From: Methanomassiliicoccaceae archaeon
GTDB lineage: Archaea > Thermoplasmatota > Thermoplasmata > Methanomassiliicoccales > Methanomethylophilaceae
DNA: 7,251 nucleotides
Reading direction: 5' to 3'
Assembly: GCA_009776625.1 (NCBI GenBank)
Contig: WRNL01000030.1
Span: forward strand, 6,653 to 13,903
Shown here piece by piece: positions 1 through 6,331 of the stretch (positions are counted from its first letter, which is position 1; each line of letters begins with the position of its first letter). The position numbers and the translations under genes were made by a program. Below the pieces are notes generated by a model that saw nothing but the letters and a program-made list of their open reading frames with translations, made no database searches and was not told the DNA's origin.

Positions 1-1
1 G

Positions 2-487
2 ACATACGAGGACAATCAAGACACGGCGGGCGGGGGGGCCCCGCCAGAAGATGAGCCGCTGACCATGAGAGTCATTGGGTCGTTCCCGTGCGCGATGGGG
101 TACAGGGCCGAGGCCTCCATCTCGAGGCCGGTCGACCTGGCTAGGCTTAGGCCGTTCGCGCGCGCCATCGCGTGGTACGTGGACCTCGACGAGGGCAACG
201 GCGTGTTGGCGGCGGATCACGTCACGTTCCGCGTCGACGGCTCCATCACATCGATGGCGAACGTCGAGAGGGACGCAACGGCCCGCATAGGCGAGGCCTT
301 CCAGCTGGTGGCGCGCGCCGAGCAGTGCACGGGCTGCGGCCTCTGCGCGGAGAGGTGCCCGACGGGCGCGCTCTACATGAAGGGCGGCAGGGTAGAGGTC
401 CTGGAGGACGAGTGCGTGTTCTGCAAGGACTGCTTCGGCGAGTGCCCGGGCGTGAGGCTGGAGCCGGGCAGCGGCGATTCTGCTTAA
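2..487 (+). CDS. Two-[4Fe-4S] ferredoxin-domain protein, C-terminal part; probable PAPS-reductase-family protein
   Basis: The reading frame is open to the left edge, so this is the 3' end of a larger gene; the ATG at 65 is probably internal. The visible 161 residues hold an alpha/beta segment followed by two ferredoxin clusters. The first is CTGCGLCAERCP (cysteines encoded from 326) and the second is CVFCKDCFGECP. Each has the CxxCxxCxxxC spacing that binds one [4Fe-4S] cluster. A short acidic/glycine tail follows. The segment before the clusters (a VDGSI-type strand, then a helix leading into the first cysteine) recalls the C-terminus of archaeal phosphoadenosine-phosphosulfate-reductase-like proteins, which carry such a domain after the catalytic domain. 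That family call is from memory of the layout; the catalytic part lies outside the window. What is certain is an iron-sulfur electron-transfer domain. A different ferredoxin-fused enzyme remains possible. Codon use is GC-rich like the cysE-cysS operon. Confidence 0.75.
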   Translation, partial: TYEDNQDTAGGGAPPEDEPLTMRVIGSFPCAMGYRAEASISRPVDLARLRPFARAIAWYVDLDEGNGVLAADHVTFRVDGSITSMANVERDATARIGEAFQLVARAEQCTGCGLCAERCPTGALYMKGGRVEVLEDECVFCKDCFGECPGVRLEPGSGDSA

Positions 488-504
488 ATCGCGCCCTTAC
501 GCCG

Positions 505-511
505 CTTTTTC
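505..511 (+). terminator. Oligo-T tract after the ferredoxin-domain gene
   Basis: A run of five T residues preceded by GCCGC lies about 20 bases after the TAA stop at 485-487. Archaeal RNA polymerase can stop at such oligo-T tracts without a hairpin. The tract is short, so the call is weak. Confidence 0.35.
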
Positions 512-560
512 CCTCTGTCGGCAACCCACTTTCGCTCGATTCGGTGACCCCCCAATTCGC

Positions 561-569
561 CTTATATAC
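561..569 (+). promoter_or_regulatory. TATA box (box A) of the Ntn-hydrolase-like transcription unit
   Basis: CTTATATAC is a good archaeal box A in an otherwise GC-rich stretch. A start of transcription about 25 bases downstream would fall near 588-592. That leaves a leader of roughly 120 bases before the ATG at 708, or places the small ORF at 602 almost at the 5' end of the RNA. Confidence 0.5.
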
Positions 570-601
570 CCAAAGCGCCGTGAAGTTCTGGGTGAGAAAA
601 A

Positions 602-718
602 ATGATCCGAATTTGCGAAGAACGCGAGAGGGAAACGGCCATGCCGGAGCATTGTTCCAGACCCGCCCGCCAAGGATGCGGCACGAAGAACGAGGGGGGC
701 GGTACGGATGACGTCTGA
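602..718 (+). CDS. Possible 38-residue leader ORF overlapping the next gene
   Basis: An ATG at 602 opens 38 codons ending in TGA at 716-718. It is preceded by GGGTGAG (590-596), which matches the anti-Shine-Dalgarno pairing sequence well, and by the TATA box at 561-569 at a distance that puts the transcript start just upstream. The ORF overlaps the ATG at 708 by 11 bases, a layout seen in translational coupling. The peptide is charged at its N-terminus (MIRICEERERE), has three cysteines (5, 18, 26) and a glycine-rich end. No family is recognised. Its length is within chance range, so it may be merely untranslated leader. Confidence 0.25.
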   Translation: MIRICEERERETAMPEHCSRPARQGCGTKNEGGGTDDV

Positions 719-2023
719 GATACTGATAATGAACAGGGACTGCATCGCCATGGCGGCGGACAGCGCGGCCACGTTGAGCGGGCAGACACCGAAGATATTC
801 GAGGCGAACAAGGTGTTCGCGCTCTCGAAAAAGCACCCGATAGGGCTCATGGTGTACCAGAGCCCACTCATATCGGGCGTCCCGTGGAAACGATCGTGAA
901 GGAGTACAGGAGGCATTGCTCGGAGGAAGGGCTTGACACGATAGAGGACTGCGGGAACAGGTTCCTGAGATTCATCGAGGAGGGATACCCCGCAGATGGC
1001 AAGGGACACGTCCCGATCATCTCCGTCGAATCGATGGAATCTGACGTTCGCCGCCGCCTTTTATCCATGTGGTCAGAGATACTGGACGAAGCGGGCGAGC
1101 GGCTTTACAACAAAACGAGCAACGAATTTGGGAAAGAGGGGCGGGACAAAGGGCATGCCTGGCTCTTGCTCTCTCCGGATGAGTTGATCGCGCATATACT
1201 GTTTGAGAGGAAATCGGAAGAAAGGACGCCCAGAGTCCTTCCAGAATCATACGTCCTTGACGTTGGTAGAGGCTTAGACCGGATATTCGAGGCCGAAAGC
1301 TTCAAGGAGGCTATGAACGAGATCTCATTCCCCGTTTCAGCCGAGCCGTATCTGGAGGACATCAAAACCATGTTCCGGAGCATGGTGCTGTCCGAGGAGC
1401 CGCTCGGGGACGCGACGGGAATCGTCATACCCGGGTTTGGCCTCAACCGGATGTTCCCCGCCTTCATTGAGTACAGGGTGGACGGCTGTTTCTGGGGGAA
1501 ACTGAAGTGCTCAGAGGTTTCAAGGGGAGAGATAACCAACGACAACTCTGCCATAATCAAGACGTTCGCACAGAAGGATGTTGCGGAAACATTCCTTTGG
1601 GGCATCGACCCAAACCTCAGAGAAAGGATCATCCACGAGTTCCGCAGGTTCGTTGAAAACAGGTCTGGCAAAGAAAGCACCCAAAGGGCTGATGGTTTGC
1701 CTGTGACATCCGACGATGTCGAGAATACGAAGAAACAAACAACCGATAGCTTCATCGAGTGGCTGGATCACGCCACATATTGGGCGTTTGTGGACCCCGT
1801 CATCCAATCTGTGAACTTCCTGTCAAAAAAAGAGTTGTCACAGATGGCAGAGTCGCTGATAAACCTGACGTCCCTGAGGAGAAGGGTCTCGCTGAACGCA
1901 GTGGAATCCGTCGGCGGACCCGTGGACGTAGCGATAATTTCAAAAGGGGACGGGCTGATATGGATAAACAGGAAGCACTATTTCGACATCGCGCTCAACC
2001 CGCACTATGACGGAACAAGGTGA
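708..2023 (+). pseudogene. Proteasome-like Ntn-hydrolase-family protein, broken by one frameshift
   Basis: Two adjoining frames make one gene. Codons 1-60 (708-887) end in ...SGVPW, then run into TGA at 897-899. The other frame, from 887, continues with ETIVKEYRRH and stays open to TGA at 2021-2023. Adding one G to the GG at 886-887 restores a protein of about 438 residues. The N-terminus resembles the proteasome beta/HslV fold: Thr2 would become Thr1 after Met removal, Asp18 in AMAADSAAT sits exactly where Asp17 does, and Lys35 in ANKVFAL matches Lys33 within one residue. The remainder is a long, mostly helical region that I cannot assign. It ends in a conserved-looking GGPVDVAIISKGDG / WINRKHYF block that I associate with an uncharacterised family in bacteria and archaea. 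The protein is twice the length of a proteasome subunit, and its substrate is unknown. A 50-residue gene follows after 21 bases. The break may be a real mutation or a sequence error; the long intact downstream frame argues for a recent or artificial event. Confidence 0.7.
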
Positions 2024-2030
2024 CTTTAGA

Positions 2031-2038
2031 GAGGAGGG
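2031..2038 (+). promoter_or_regulatory. Strong Shine-Dalgarno of the 50-residue gene
   Basis: GAGGAGGG lies six bases before the ATG at 2045, a near-perfect ribosome binding site. It is the strongest in the window and supports translation of the small gene. Confidence 0.7.
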
Positions 2039-2044
2039 CTAGGC

Positions 2045-2197
2045 ATGGGCTTATTTGGCAGGCGCAGGGACCCCTGGGAAAGGGCCGGATCGCCGAAGAC
2101 ATTCGACGAGGTGTTGCGGGAAGTGGTCATGGAGCGGCTCGCGAGGGAGTCCGCACAGGCGGAAGAGGGCATCTCAGAAACAGTTTCGGACAAATGA
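2045..2197 (+). CDS. Small charged protein (50 residues) paired with the Ntn-hydrolase-like gene
   Basis: ATG at 2045 to TGA at 2195-2197 encodes 50 residues, beginning MGLFGRRRDPWERAG and continuing with TFDEVLREVVMERLARES. A basic, tryptophan-containing N-terminus is followed by a predicted amphipathic helix (about residues 18-40) and an acidic C-terminal tail. There is no signal peptide, membrane segment or cysteine. The strong Shine-Dalgarno, the 21-base spacing from the upstream gene and the terminator just behind it show that it is the last gene of a two-gene unit. No family is recognised. An accessory or regulatory subunit of the Ntn-hydrolase-like protein is a reasonable inference from position only. 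Confidence 0.65.
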   Translation: MGLFGRRRDPWERAGSPKTFDEVLREVVMERLARESAQAEEGISETVSDK

Positions 2198-2199
2198 GC

Positions 2200-2227
2200 G
2201 GGGGTTTCCCCCTCGTTTTACTTTTTT
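2200..2227 (+). terminator. Terminator: G5-TTT-C5 hairpin followed by T-rich tract
   Basis: GGGGG TTT CCCCC (2200-2212) is followed by CG and a T-rich tract (2216-2227, interrupted by AC). It begins three bases after the stop of the 50-residue gene. The T tract alone would serve archaeal termination. Confidence 0.7.
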
Positions 2228-2331
2228 CATGGGGACATCTTTGCGTGAACGGTTGAAACCGCAGTCGCCTGGCGATAGCCTCTGACGTGCTGGCACCCAC
2301 GTTCTAAGGGCATGGCCCCGCTTAGTTGCAC

Positions 2332-2367
2332 CCTGCGCAGCCTGACCAAACGCTATAGCGGCGCAGG
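2332..2367. repeat. Inverted repeat with an internal 10-base palindrome
   Basis: CCTGCGC (2332-2338) and GCGCAGG (2361-2367) form a 7-base inverted repeat around a 22-base spacer. The right part of the spacer is the perfect palindrome CGCTATAGCG (2351-2360). It lies between the terminator of the rightward unit and the stop of the leftward gene at 2392. A protein-binding site or an RNA hairpin is possible; no function is evident. The rest of 2228-2391 shows no recognisable gene. Confidence 0.4.
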
Positions 2368-2391
2368 CGACGGGCGCGGCGGCGGAACGTG

Positions 2392-2856
2392 TCACAAACC
2401 CCCCCAATCGATGCCAAACTCGTACCTTGCCCCACAGTTGTTGACGCCGATGACCCCTTTGTCCGTTATCTCCAATCTCTCTATCGGGTTTATCTCGTCG
2501 TGGAACATCAGCCACACGAGTCTGTCTCCCTCTCCGGTGACCGCTATGAAGCCCTCTCCGCCGTAGCTCCCCTCCCCGTGGTGGACGACGTGGCTTTTGC
2601 ACACGACGCTCCCCGAGACGCTTATGTCGCTCTGGTTGCCCTCCCCCAGGCATTCCTCCGTGAGGGGGGAGGCTCTCAACCGCATCGAGCATCTTTCCAA
2701 GTCTATGTCCATCTTGAGGTAGCCTTCTTTCGTGATGACGCCGTTGATGATCGGGAGCCTCTCCCGAAGGAACATCGCCCCGCAACGCCGCAACACGTCC
2801 TCTAACTGCACTTTCCTCCCCTCCGTCCCCTGCACTGGATGGCGCGGCGTAGCCAT
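2392..2856 (-). CDS. Hypothetical protein, 154 residues
   Basis: The frame opens after a TAA at 2878-2880. A TTG at 2871 and the ATG at 2856 are both possible starts; I chose the ATG because TTG is rarer and neither has a clear Shine-Dalgarno. There is no signal peptide or membrane segment. The N-terminal third is helical and basic. The C-terminal half is predicted beta-rich and ends with VWLMFHDEINPIERLEI and VIGVNNCGARYEFGI. This 'aromatic-strand, NP, then NN-G-x-x-aromatic' ending loosely recalls small immunity proteins of polymorphic toxin systems, but I cannot name a family. Four cysteines are present without a metal-binding spacing. The neighbour upstream on the same strand is 242 bases away, so it is probably transcribed separately. 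Confidence 0.6.
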   Translation of the reverse strand: MATPRHPVQGTEGRKVQLEDVLRRCGAMFLRERLPIINGVITKEGYLKMDIDLERCSMRLRASPLTEECLGEGNQSDISVSGSVVCKSHVVHHGEGSYGGEGFIAVTGEGDRLVWLMFHDEINPIERLEITDKGVIGVNNCGARYEFGIDWGGL

Positions 2857-2950
2857 GACGCTGGTGCGCAATATAGCTTACGGCGTCTGGCAGGGCGAGG
2901 GGTTGAGTGTCCGGGGGCTGCTGTGCCCAGCCTTACACAGTCTTGCCGTC

Positions 2951-2960
2951 CGTATTACTT
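2951..2960 (-). promoter_or_regulatory. Weak TATA-like box upstream of the 154-residue gene
   Basis: On the minus strand this reads AAGTAATACG after a run of A, the most AT-rich spot between the two leftward genes. It would give a leader of about 70 bases before the ATG at 2856. A second candidate, GCTATATTG near 2870-2878, lies closer than usual to the ATG. The remainder of 2857-3098 holds only a weak 5-base hairpin (2986-3004) and no gene. Confidence 0.25.
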
Positions 2961-3098
2961 TTTGAGGTCTAACAAACCCGGCCCCATGCCGATTTGTATG
3001 GCATAGCTTCCTGAATCCTATTACTGCGGGATGGCATGGCTCGCCCGCAAGCTGCACATGACCCGCTTTTTTGGGGGCCGACAATGCTGCACGGACGG

Positions 3099-3974
3099 TC
3101 AGCCTTGGAATACCCGATTCAACTCTTCCACGGTTTCAGCCGTTCGTTTCGTATCGTTGAACTTGTTTGTGAAATAACTCTGGATTATCGCCTCGAACCC
3201 TCCATAGCCCTCTTCCGCATAGGGGTTACTGCCGCAACTGGAGCCGCTGTGTGCGTTTTTCCATTCTGGCAGATAGCCGATGACGACAAAGAACGACTCA
3301 TTGTACGGGTTCAGCCGCACGACTTCCCGTGAGTCCAGGAAATGCGTCCCGTACAGGTGCAATTTCCGATCACAGGCGTACTCCGAGCCCCTGTCGAAGT
3401 AATTGTCGAGCAGATGCGCCGCGTTGATCTCCTGCATTGTCGGGGCCGTGCCTTGTCTTATGTCAGTCTGCACGAAACATATCTTCGCTTTGCGTCTGAA
3501 GAATTCACTGCCGATCGTGACCACGGCGCCCCACTGTCCGTCGCCATACTGGAAAGCGAGGCAGCAGCCGTTGCGATAGGGGCTATCGACAGTTACGGGG
3601 GGTTTGACCCTTTTCTTAGGCTTTTCTTTCGGCGTGCCGATATCAGACAGCAGCTTTGCGAGCGCACCCTTGCGTTCACGCAAAAACTTTGCATTGGCGC
3701 CCAGCCCCTCGCAGACCGCTATATCCTCGCCGCTTGTCACAATACCCTCTATTTCAGCAAGGAAATCGCTGTCGAGTTCTTTGGTCTGCCATAGGCAATA
3801 AGCCATAGCGAACAGGACGTTGTAGCGTTCTTCGACATCGCCCATGTCGTATTTGGCCAGCAGCTCCGTGCGGATGTCCTGCGGCTCTCTGCCGAGATCG
3901 TATTGCTCGAAGAAGTACTCCTTCACCTCGCACGAGGTATCGTTACCGAAGATTGCGGCGCTCCAGACCCCCAC
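3099..3974 (-). CDS. Uncharacterised protein with a DUF4259-like N-terminus, 291 residues
   Basis: GTG at 3974 opens 291 residues starting MGVWSAAIFGNDTSCEV. This start is supported by the match to the 'MGxWxxxxFxNDxxxD' opening of DUF4259-type and related proteins of unknown function. Residues 1-112 look helical, with the pattern N-V-L-F-A-M-A-Y-C typical of that group. A lysine/proline linker follows (114-126, TPKEKPKKRVKPP), and then a beta-rich domain starting near RNGCCLAFQYGDGQWGAV. No catalytic motif, signal peptide or membrane segment is visible. I recall similar proteins mainly in Firmicutes, where they can sit near immunity-type genes, so transfer from bacteria is plausible. Arginine codons here include CGT and CGC alongside AGA, unlike the AGG-rich cysE-cysS operon. 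A weak AAGGG lies 13 bases before the GTG. Function is unknown. Confidence 0.7.
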   Translation of the reverse strand: MGVWSAAIFGNDTSCEVKEYFFEQYDLGREPQDIRTELLAKYDMGDVEERYNVLFAMAYCLWQTKELDSDFLAEIEGIVTSGEDIAVCEGLGANAKFLRERKGALAKLLSDIGTPKEKPKKRVKPPVTVDSPYRNGCCLAFQYGDGQWGAVVTIGSEFFRRKAKICFVQTDIRQGTAPTMQEINAAHLLDNYFDRGSEYACDRKLHLYGTHFLDSREVVRLNPYNESFFVVIGYLPEWKNAHSGSSCGSNPYAEEGYGGFEAIIQSYFTNKFNDTKRTAETVEELNRVFQG

Positions 3975-4054
3975 CTTATGTCATCCCTTTTCCATTTGAC
4001 CCTTTTGCGTGCGCAGATGCGAAAGAAGGCTCAGCACGGAAACCACGGCGTACT

Positions 4055-4062
4055 CATAAATA
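4055..4062 (-). promoter_or_regulatory. TATA-like box for the leftward 291-residue gene
   Basis: On the minus strand this reads TATTTATG within an AT-rich patch. Transcription would start near 4030, giving a leader of about 55 bases before the GTG at 3974. It is the only AT-rich candidate between that gene and the cysE promoter. The GC-rich stretch 4063-4233 shows no gene, tRNA or repeat that I can support. Confidence 0.4.
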
Positions 4063-4233
4063 CATTTGCCCAGGTGCCTATCGGACGGTCGGCGCGCCCT
4101 GACATATCGGCCGTGGGCTGCCGGGGGGAACAACGGGCGCGACCTTCGGGCCTCGGATGGAAGAGCTACCCATGCCTAATGCTCGCATCATGCCGGCGGC
4201 TCGCGCTTCGACCGCCCTCGGGGCCGCCCGCCT

Positions 4234-4256
4234 GGATAAGTTATTAACTGTTATCC
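4234..4256 (+). promoter_or_regulatory. cysE promoter: TATA region inside overlapping palindromes
   Basis: The only AT-rich patch upstream of cysE is AGTTATTAACT (4239-4249), itself a palindrome around a central T. It is enclosed by the 6-base inverted repeat GGATAA (4234-4239) / TTATCC (4251-4256). Read as box A, it sets the transcript start near 4270, only a few bases before the ATG at 4273, so the mRNA would be leaderless or nearly so. The symmetry suggests an operator that could block the TATA region; that part is inference. Confidence 0.5.
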
Positions 4257-4272
4257 CCTTCCAGCCGCCATC

Positions 4273-4920
4273 ATGATGAGAATAGAACCCGGCGACCTTG
4301 CCGCCGTCATGGAGCTGGACCCTGCGATAATCGACGAGGAGGACGCGGTGAAGTTCCACACTGGGCTACTCGCCGTCACCATGTACAGGAAGAGCCACAG
4401 GCTATGGACCGAGGGCAAGCTCAAGAAGGCCAGGAAGGTCAACAACAAGGCGCACAGGCTGACCGGCTGCGACATACACCCGGGCGCCACGATCGGGGAG
4501 AGGTTCTTCGTCGACCACGCCACGGGCGTGGTCATCGGGGAGACGGCTGTGGTGGGGAACGACGTCACCATATACCAAGGGGTCACCCTCGGCGGGGTCT
4601 CCTTCGAGAAGGGCAAGAGGCACCCCACCGTCGGGGACTGCGTGGTCATCGGCGCGAACGCCACCGTCCTGGGGGACATAGTCATCGGGAACTACGTGAG
4701 GATCGGCGCCGGGTCGGTCGTCCTGAAGGACGTCCCCGACAACAGCACGGTCGTCGGCGTCCCGGGCCAGGTCGTGGAGAGGGACGGGGTCAAGATCGAG
4801 AAGAAGGACGTGCTCAGGCACAACGACATCCCAGACTGCTTCATGGACGAGATCGCCAAGCTCAGGTCGGAGGTCGACGCGCTCAAAGCGGCAGTCGGGA
4901 AAAAGGACGGCGCGCGGTGA
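4273..4920 (+). CDS. cysE: Serine O-acetyltransferase
   Basis: This enzyme (EC 2.3.1.30) transfers acetyl from acetyl-CoA to L-serine to give O-acetylserine, the acceptor for sulfide in cysteine synthesis. It acts in the cytoplasm. The 215 residues carry a left-handed beta-helix of hexapeptide repeats from about residue 66 to 165. Catalytic residues are recognisable: Asp67 in DIHPG, His82 in VDHATG and His117 in KRHPTV. Their spacing is identical to Asp143, His158 and His193 of the E. coli enzyme. The hallmark VTLGG and the GAGSVV and VGVPG segments are present. The long N-terminal helical domain of the 273-residue E. coli form is shortened, as in the Bacillus-type enzyme, and the C-terminus is a short coiled coil (about 188-210). 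ATG 4273 and ATG 4276 are adjacent; the first is used here. No Shine-Dalgarno is seen, which fits a leaderless transcript. cysS follows after four bases. Confidence 0.95.
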   Translation: MMRIEPGDLAAVMELDPAIIDEEDAVKFHTGLLAVTMYRKSHRLWTEGKLKKARKVNNKAHRLTGCDIHPGATIGERFFVDHATGVVIGETAVVGNDVTIYQGVTLGGVSFEKGKRHPTVGDCVVIGANATVLGDIVIGNYVRIGAGSVVLKDVPDNSTVVGVPGQVVERDGVKIEKKDVLRHNDIPDCFMDEIAKLRSEVDALKAAVGKKDGAR

Positions 4921-4921
4921 T
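4916..4921 (+). promoter_or_regulatory. GGTGAT Shine-Dalgarno of cysS
   Basis: GGTGAT, complementary to the archaeal 16S rRNA 3' end, lies three bases before the ATG at 4925 and contains the cysE stop codon. Translation of cysS is thus probably coupled to that of cysE. Confidence 0.65.
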
Positions 4922-4924
4922 AAG

Positions 4925-6331
4925 ATGTCCCTGACGGTCTACAACAACCTCACGAGGAGGAAGGAGGAGTTCGTCCCCATCGAGCACGGGAAGGTCAGGC
5001 TCTACGTGTGCGGCGTCACCGTCTACGACGACATACACATGGGCCATGCCCGGAGCATGGTCGTGTTCGACACGCTGGCGAGGTACCTCCGGCACATAGG
5101 CTACGAGGTGACGCACGTCACGAACTTCACGGACGTGGACGACAAGATCATCAACAGGGCGAACGAGGAGGGGGTCGACCCCCTCGCGCTATCCGCTAGG
5201 TACATCGAGCGTTACTTCGAGGACGCCGACAGGCTGGGGGTCAGGAGGGCCGACCTGTACCCTAAAGCGAGCGAGAGCATGGACGCCATAATCGGGATGA
5301 TCGGGGAGATCGTCGCCAACGGGTCCGCTTACCCCACGGAGGACGGCAGCGTGTATTTCGAGGTGAGGAAGGTCAAGGAGTACGGCAGGCTCTCAAACAG
5401 ACGCCTCGACGAGATGGAGTCCTCGGGCAGGGTCGCGCTCGACGAGCAGAAGAGGGACCCCATGGACTTCGCCGTGTGGAAGGGCGCGAAGCCTGGCGAA
5501 TGCTCATGGGACTCCCCGTGGGGCAAGGGGAGGCCGGGCTGGCACATCGAGTGCTCGGCAATGATAAGGCGCCACCTCGGGGACAAGATAGACATACACG
5601 GCGGGGGCAGCGACCTCGTCTTCCCCCACCACGAGAACGAGATAATCCAGACGGAGGCCGTCACGCACGACGCGCTCGCCAACTATTGGATGCACAACGG
5701 CATGCTCCAGGTCAAGGACGAGAAGATGTCGAAGTCCATGAAGAACTTCTTCCGCGTCCGCGACGTCCTGGAGAGGTTCGACGGCTGCACCATAAGGTTC
5801 TACTTCCTGAACACCGGCTACGGCGGCCCCCTCACCTACGGCGAGGAGATGCTGGCCGAGGCGAGGTCCGCCCTGCGGAGGCTGAGGAACAACTACGCAG
5901 AGCTGTCCGACTACTCGAGGAACGGCCCCGACATCGACGACGACCGCTGCGACGTCCTCGAGGAGTCGAGGCACAGGTTCTTCGGGGCGATGGACGACGA
6001 CCTCAACACGGGCGCCGCGATAGAGGAGATGTTCAGGCTCGCGCACTCGACAAACAAGATGATGGCGGAGAGGTCGCTGTCGAAGGGGGCGGCGGGGAAG
6101 ATAATAAGGCTCATAGACGAGTTCAACACGGTTCTGGGGATACTCCCGGAGGAGGAAGACATGAGGGACGACGGGACGACGGATGCGGTGATGGGGGTCC
6201 TCATCGAGCTCCGCAAGGAGCTCAGGGCGAGGAAGCAGTACGACCTCGCCGACATGATAAGGAACAGGCTGGGGGAGGCGGGAATCACCCTGGAGGACAC
6301 TGCGGACGGAATGAAATGGAAGAAGATCTGA
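4925..6331 (+). CDS. cysS: Cysteinyl-tRNA synthetase
   Basis: This class I aminoacyl-tRNA synthetase (EC 6.1.1.16) activates cysteine with ATP and charges tRNA-Cys. The 468 residues are the normal length for the family. The ATP-binding HIGH signature is HMGH at 38-41 and the KMSKS loop is at 267-271. The cysteine-selective zinc site is complete: Cys29 (YVCG), Cys210 (GWHIECSAM), His235 and Glu239 (FPHHENE). These match Cys28, Cys209, His234 and Glu238 of E. coli. The C-terminal helical anticodon-binding region (about 310-468) is present and includes the typical DDDLNTGAA and KQYDLADMIRNRLGEAGI segments. The start is set by the GGTGAT site. The gene lies four bases after cysE and overlaps the next gene slightly, so the three form an operon. 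Its presence shows that tRNA-Cys can be charged directly and not only by the methanogen Sep-tRNA route. Confidence 0.97.
   Translation: MSLTVYNNLTRRKEEFVPIEHGKVRLYVCGVTVYDDIHMGHARSMVVFDTLARYLRHIGYEVTHVTNFTDVDDKIINRANEEGVDPLALSARYIERYFEDADRLGVRRADLYPKASESMDAIIGMIGEIVANGSAYPTEDGSVYFEVRKVKEYGRLSNRRLDEMESSGRVALDEQKRDPMDFAVWKGAKPGECSWDSPWGKGRPGWHIECSAMIRRHLGDKIDIHGGGSDLVFPHHENEIIQTEAVTHDALANYWMHNGMLQVKDEKMSKSMKNFFRVRDVLERFDGCTIRFYFLNTGYGGPLTYGEEMLAEARSALRRLRNNYAELSDYSRNGPDIDDDRCDVLEESRHRFFGAMDDDLNTGAAIEEMFRLAHSTNKMMAERSLSKGAAGKIIRLIDEFNTVLGILPEEEDMRDDGTTDAVMGVLIELRKELRARKQYDLADMIRNRLGEAGITLEDTADGMKWKKI

Noticed and set aside
172..711. Open frame of 179 codons on the plus strand
   Set aside because: It overlaps the ferredoxin-domain gene in another frame, reads as arginine/glycine-rich GC shadow and crosses the intergenic promoter.
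885..893. Programmed -1 frameshift site
   Set aside because: GTGGAAA does not fit the X-XXY-YYZ slippery pattern and re-pairing would be poor.
2228..2391. Possible tRNA or structured RNA, prompted by GTTCTAA near 2311
   Set aside because: No acceptor, anticodon and T-arm set could be paired on either strand.
2174..2785. Minus-strand frame of 203 codons
   Set aside because: Low-complexity arginine/histidine/glycine-rich shadow of the 154-residue gene on the same strand in another frame, running through the terminator.
4080..4233. Short GC palindromes such as GGCGCGCC at 4091-4098
   Set aside because: Isolated short palindromes are expected by chance in such GC-rich DNA.
4404..4934. Plus-strand frame of 176 codons inside cysE
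   Set aside because: A shifted-frame shadow of cysE, rich in Arg, Gly and His, with no family resemblance.
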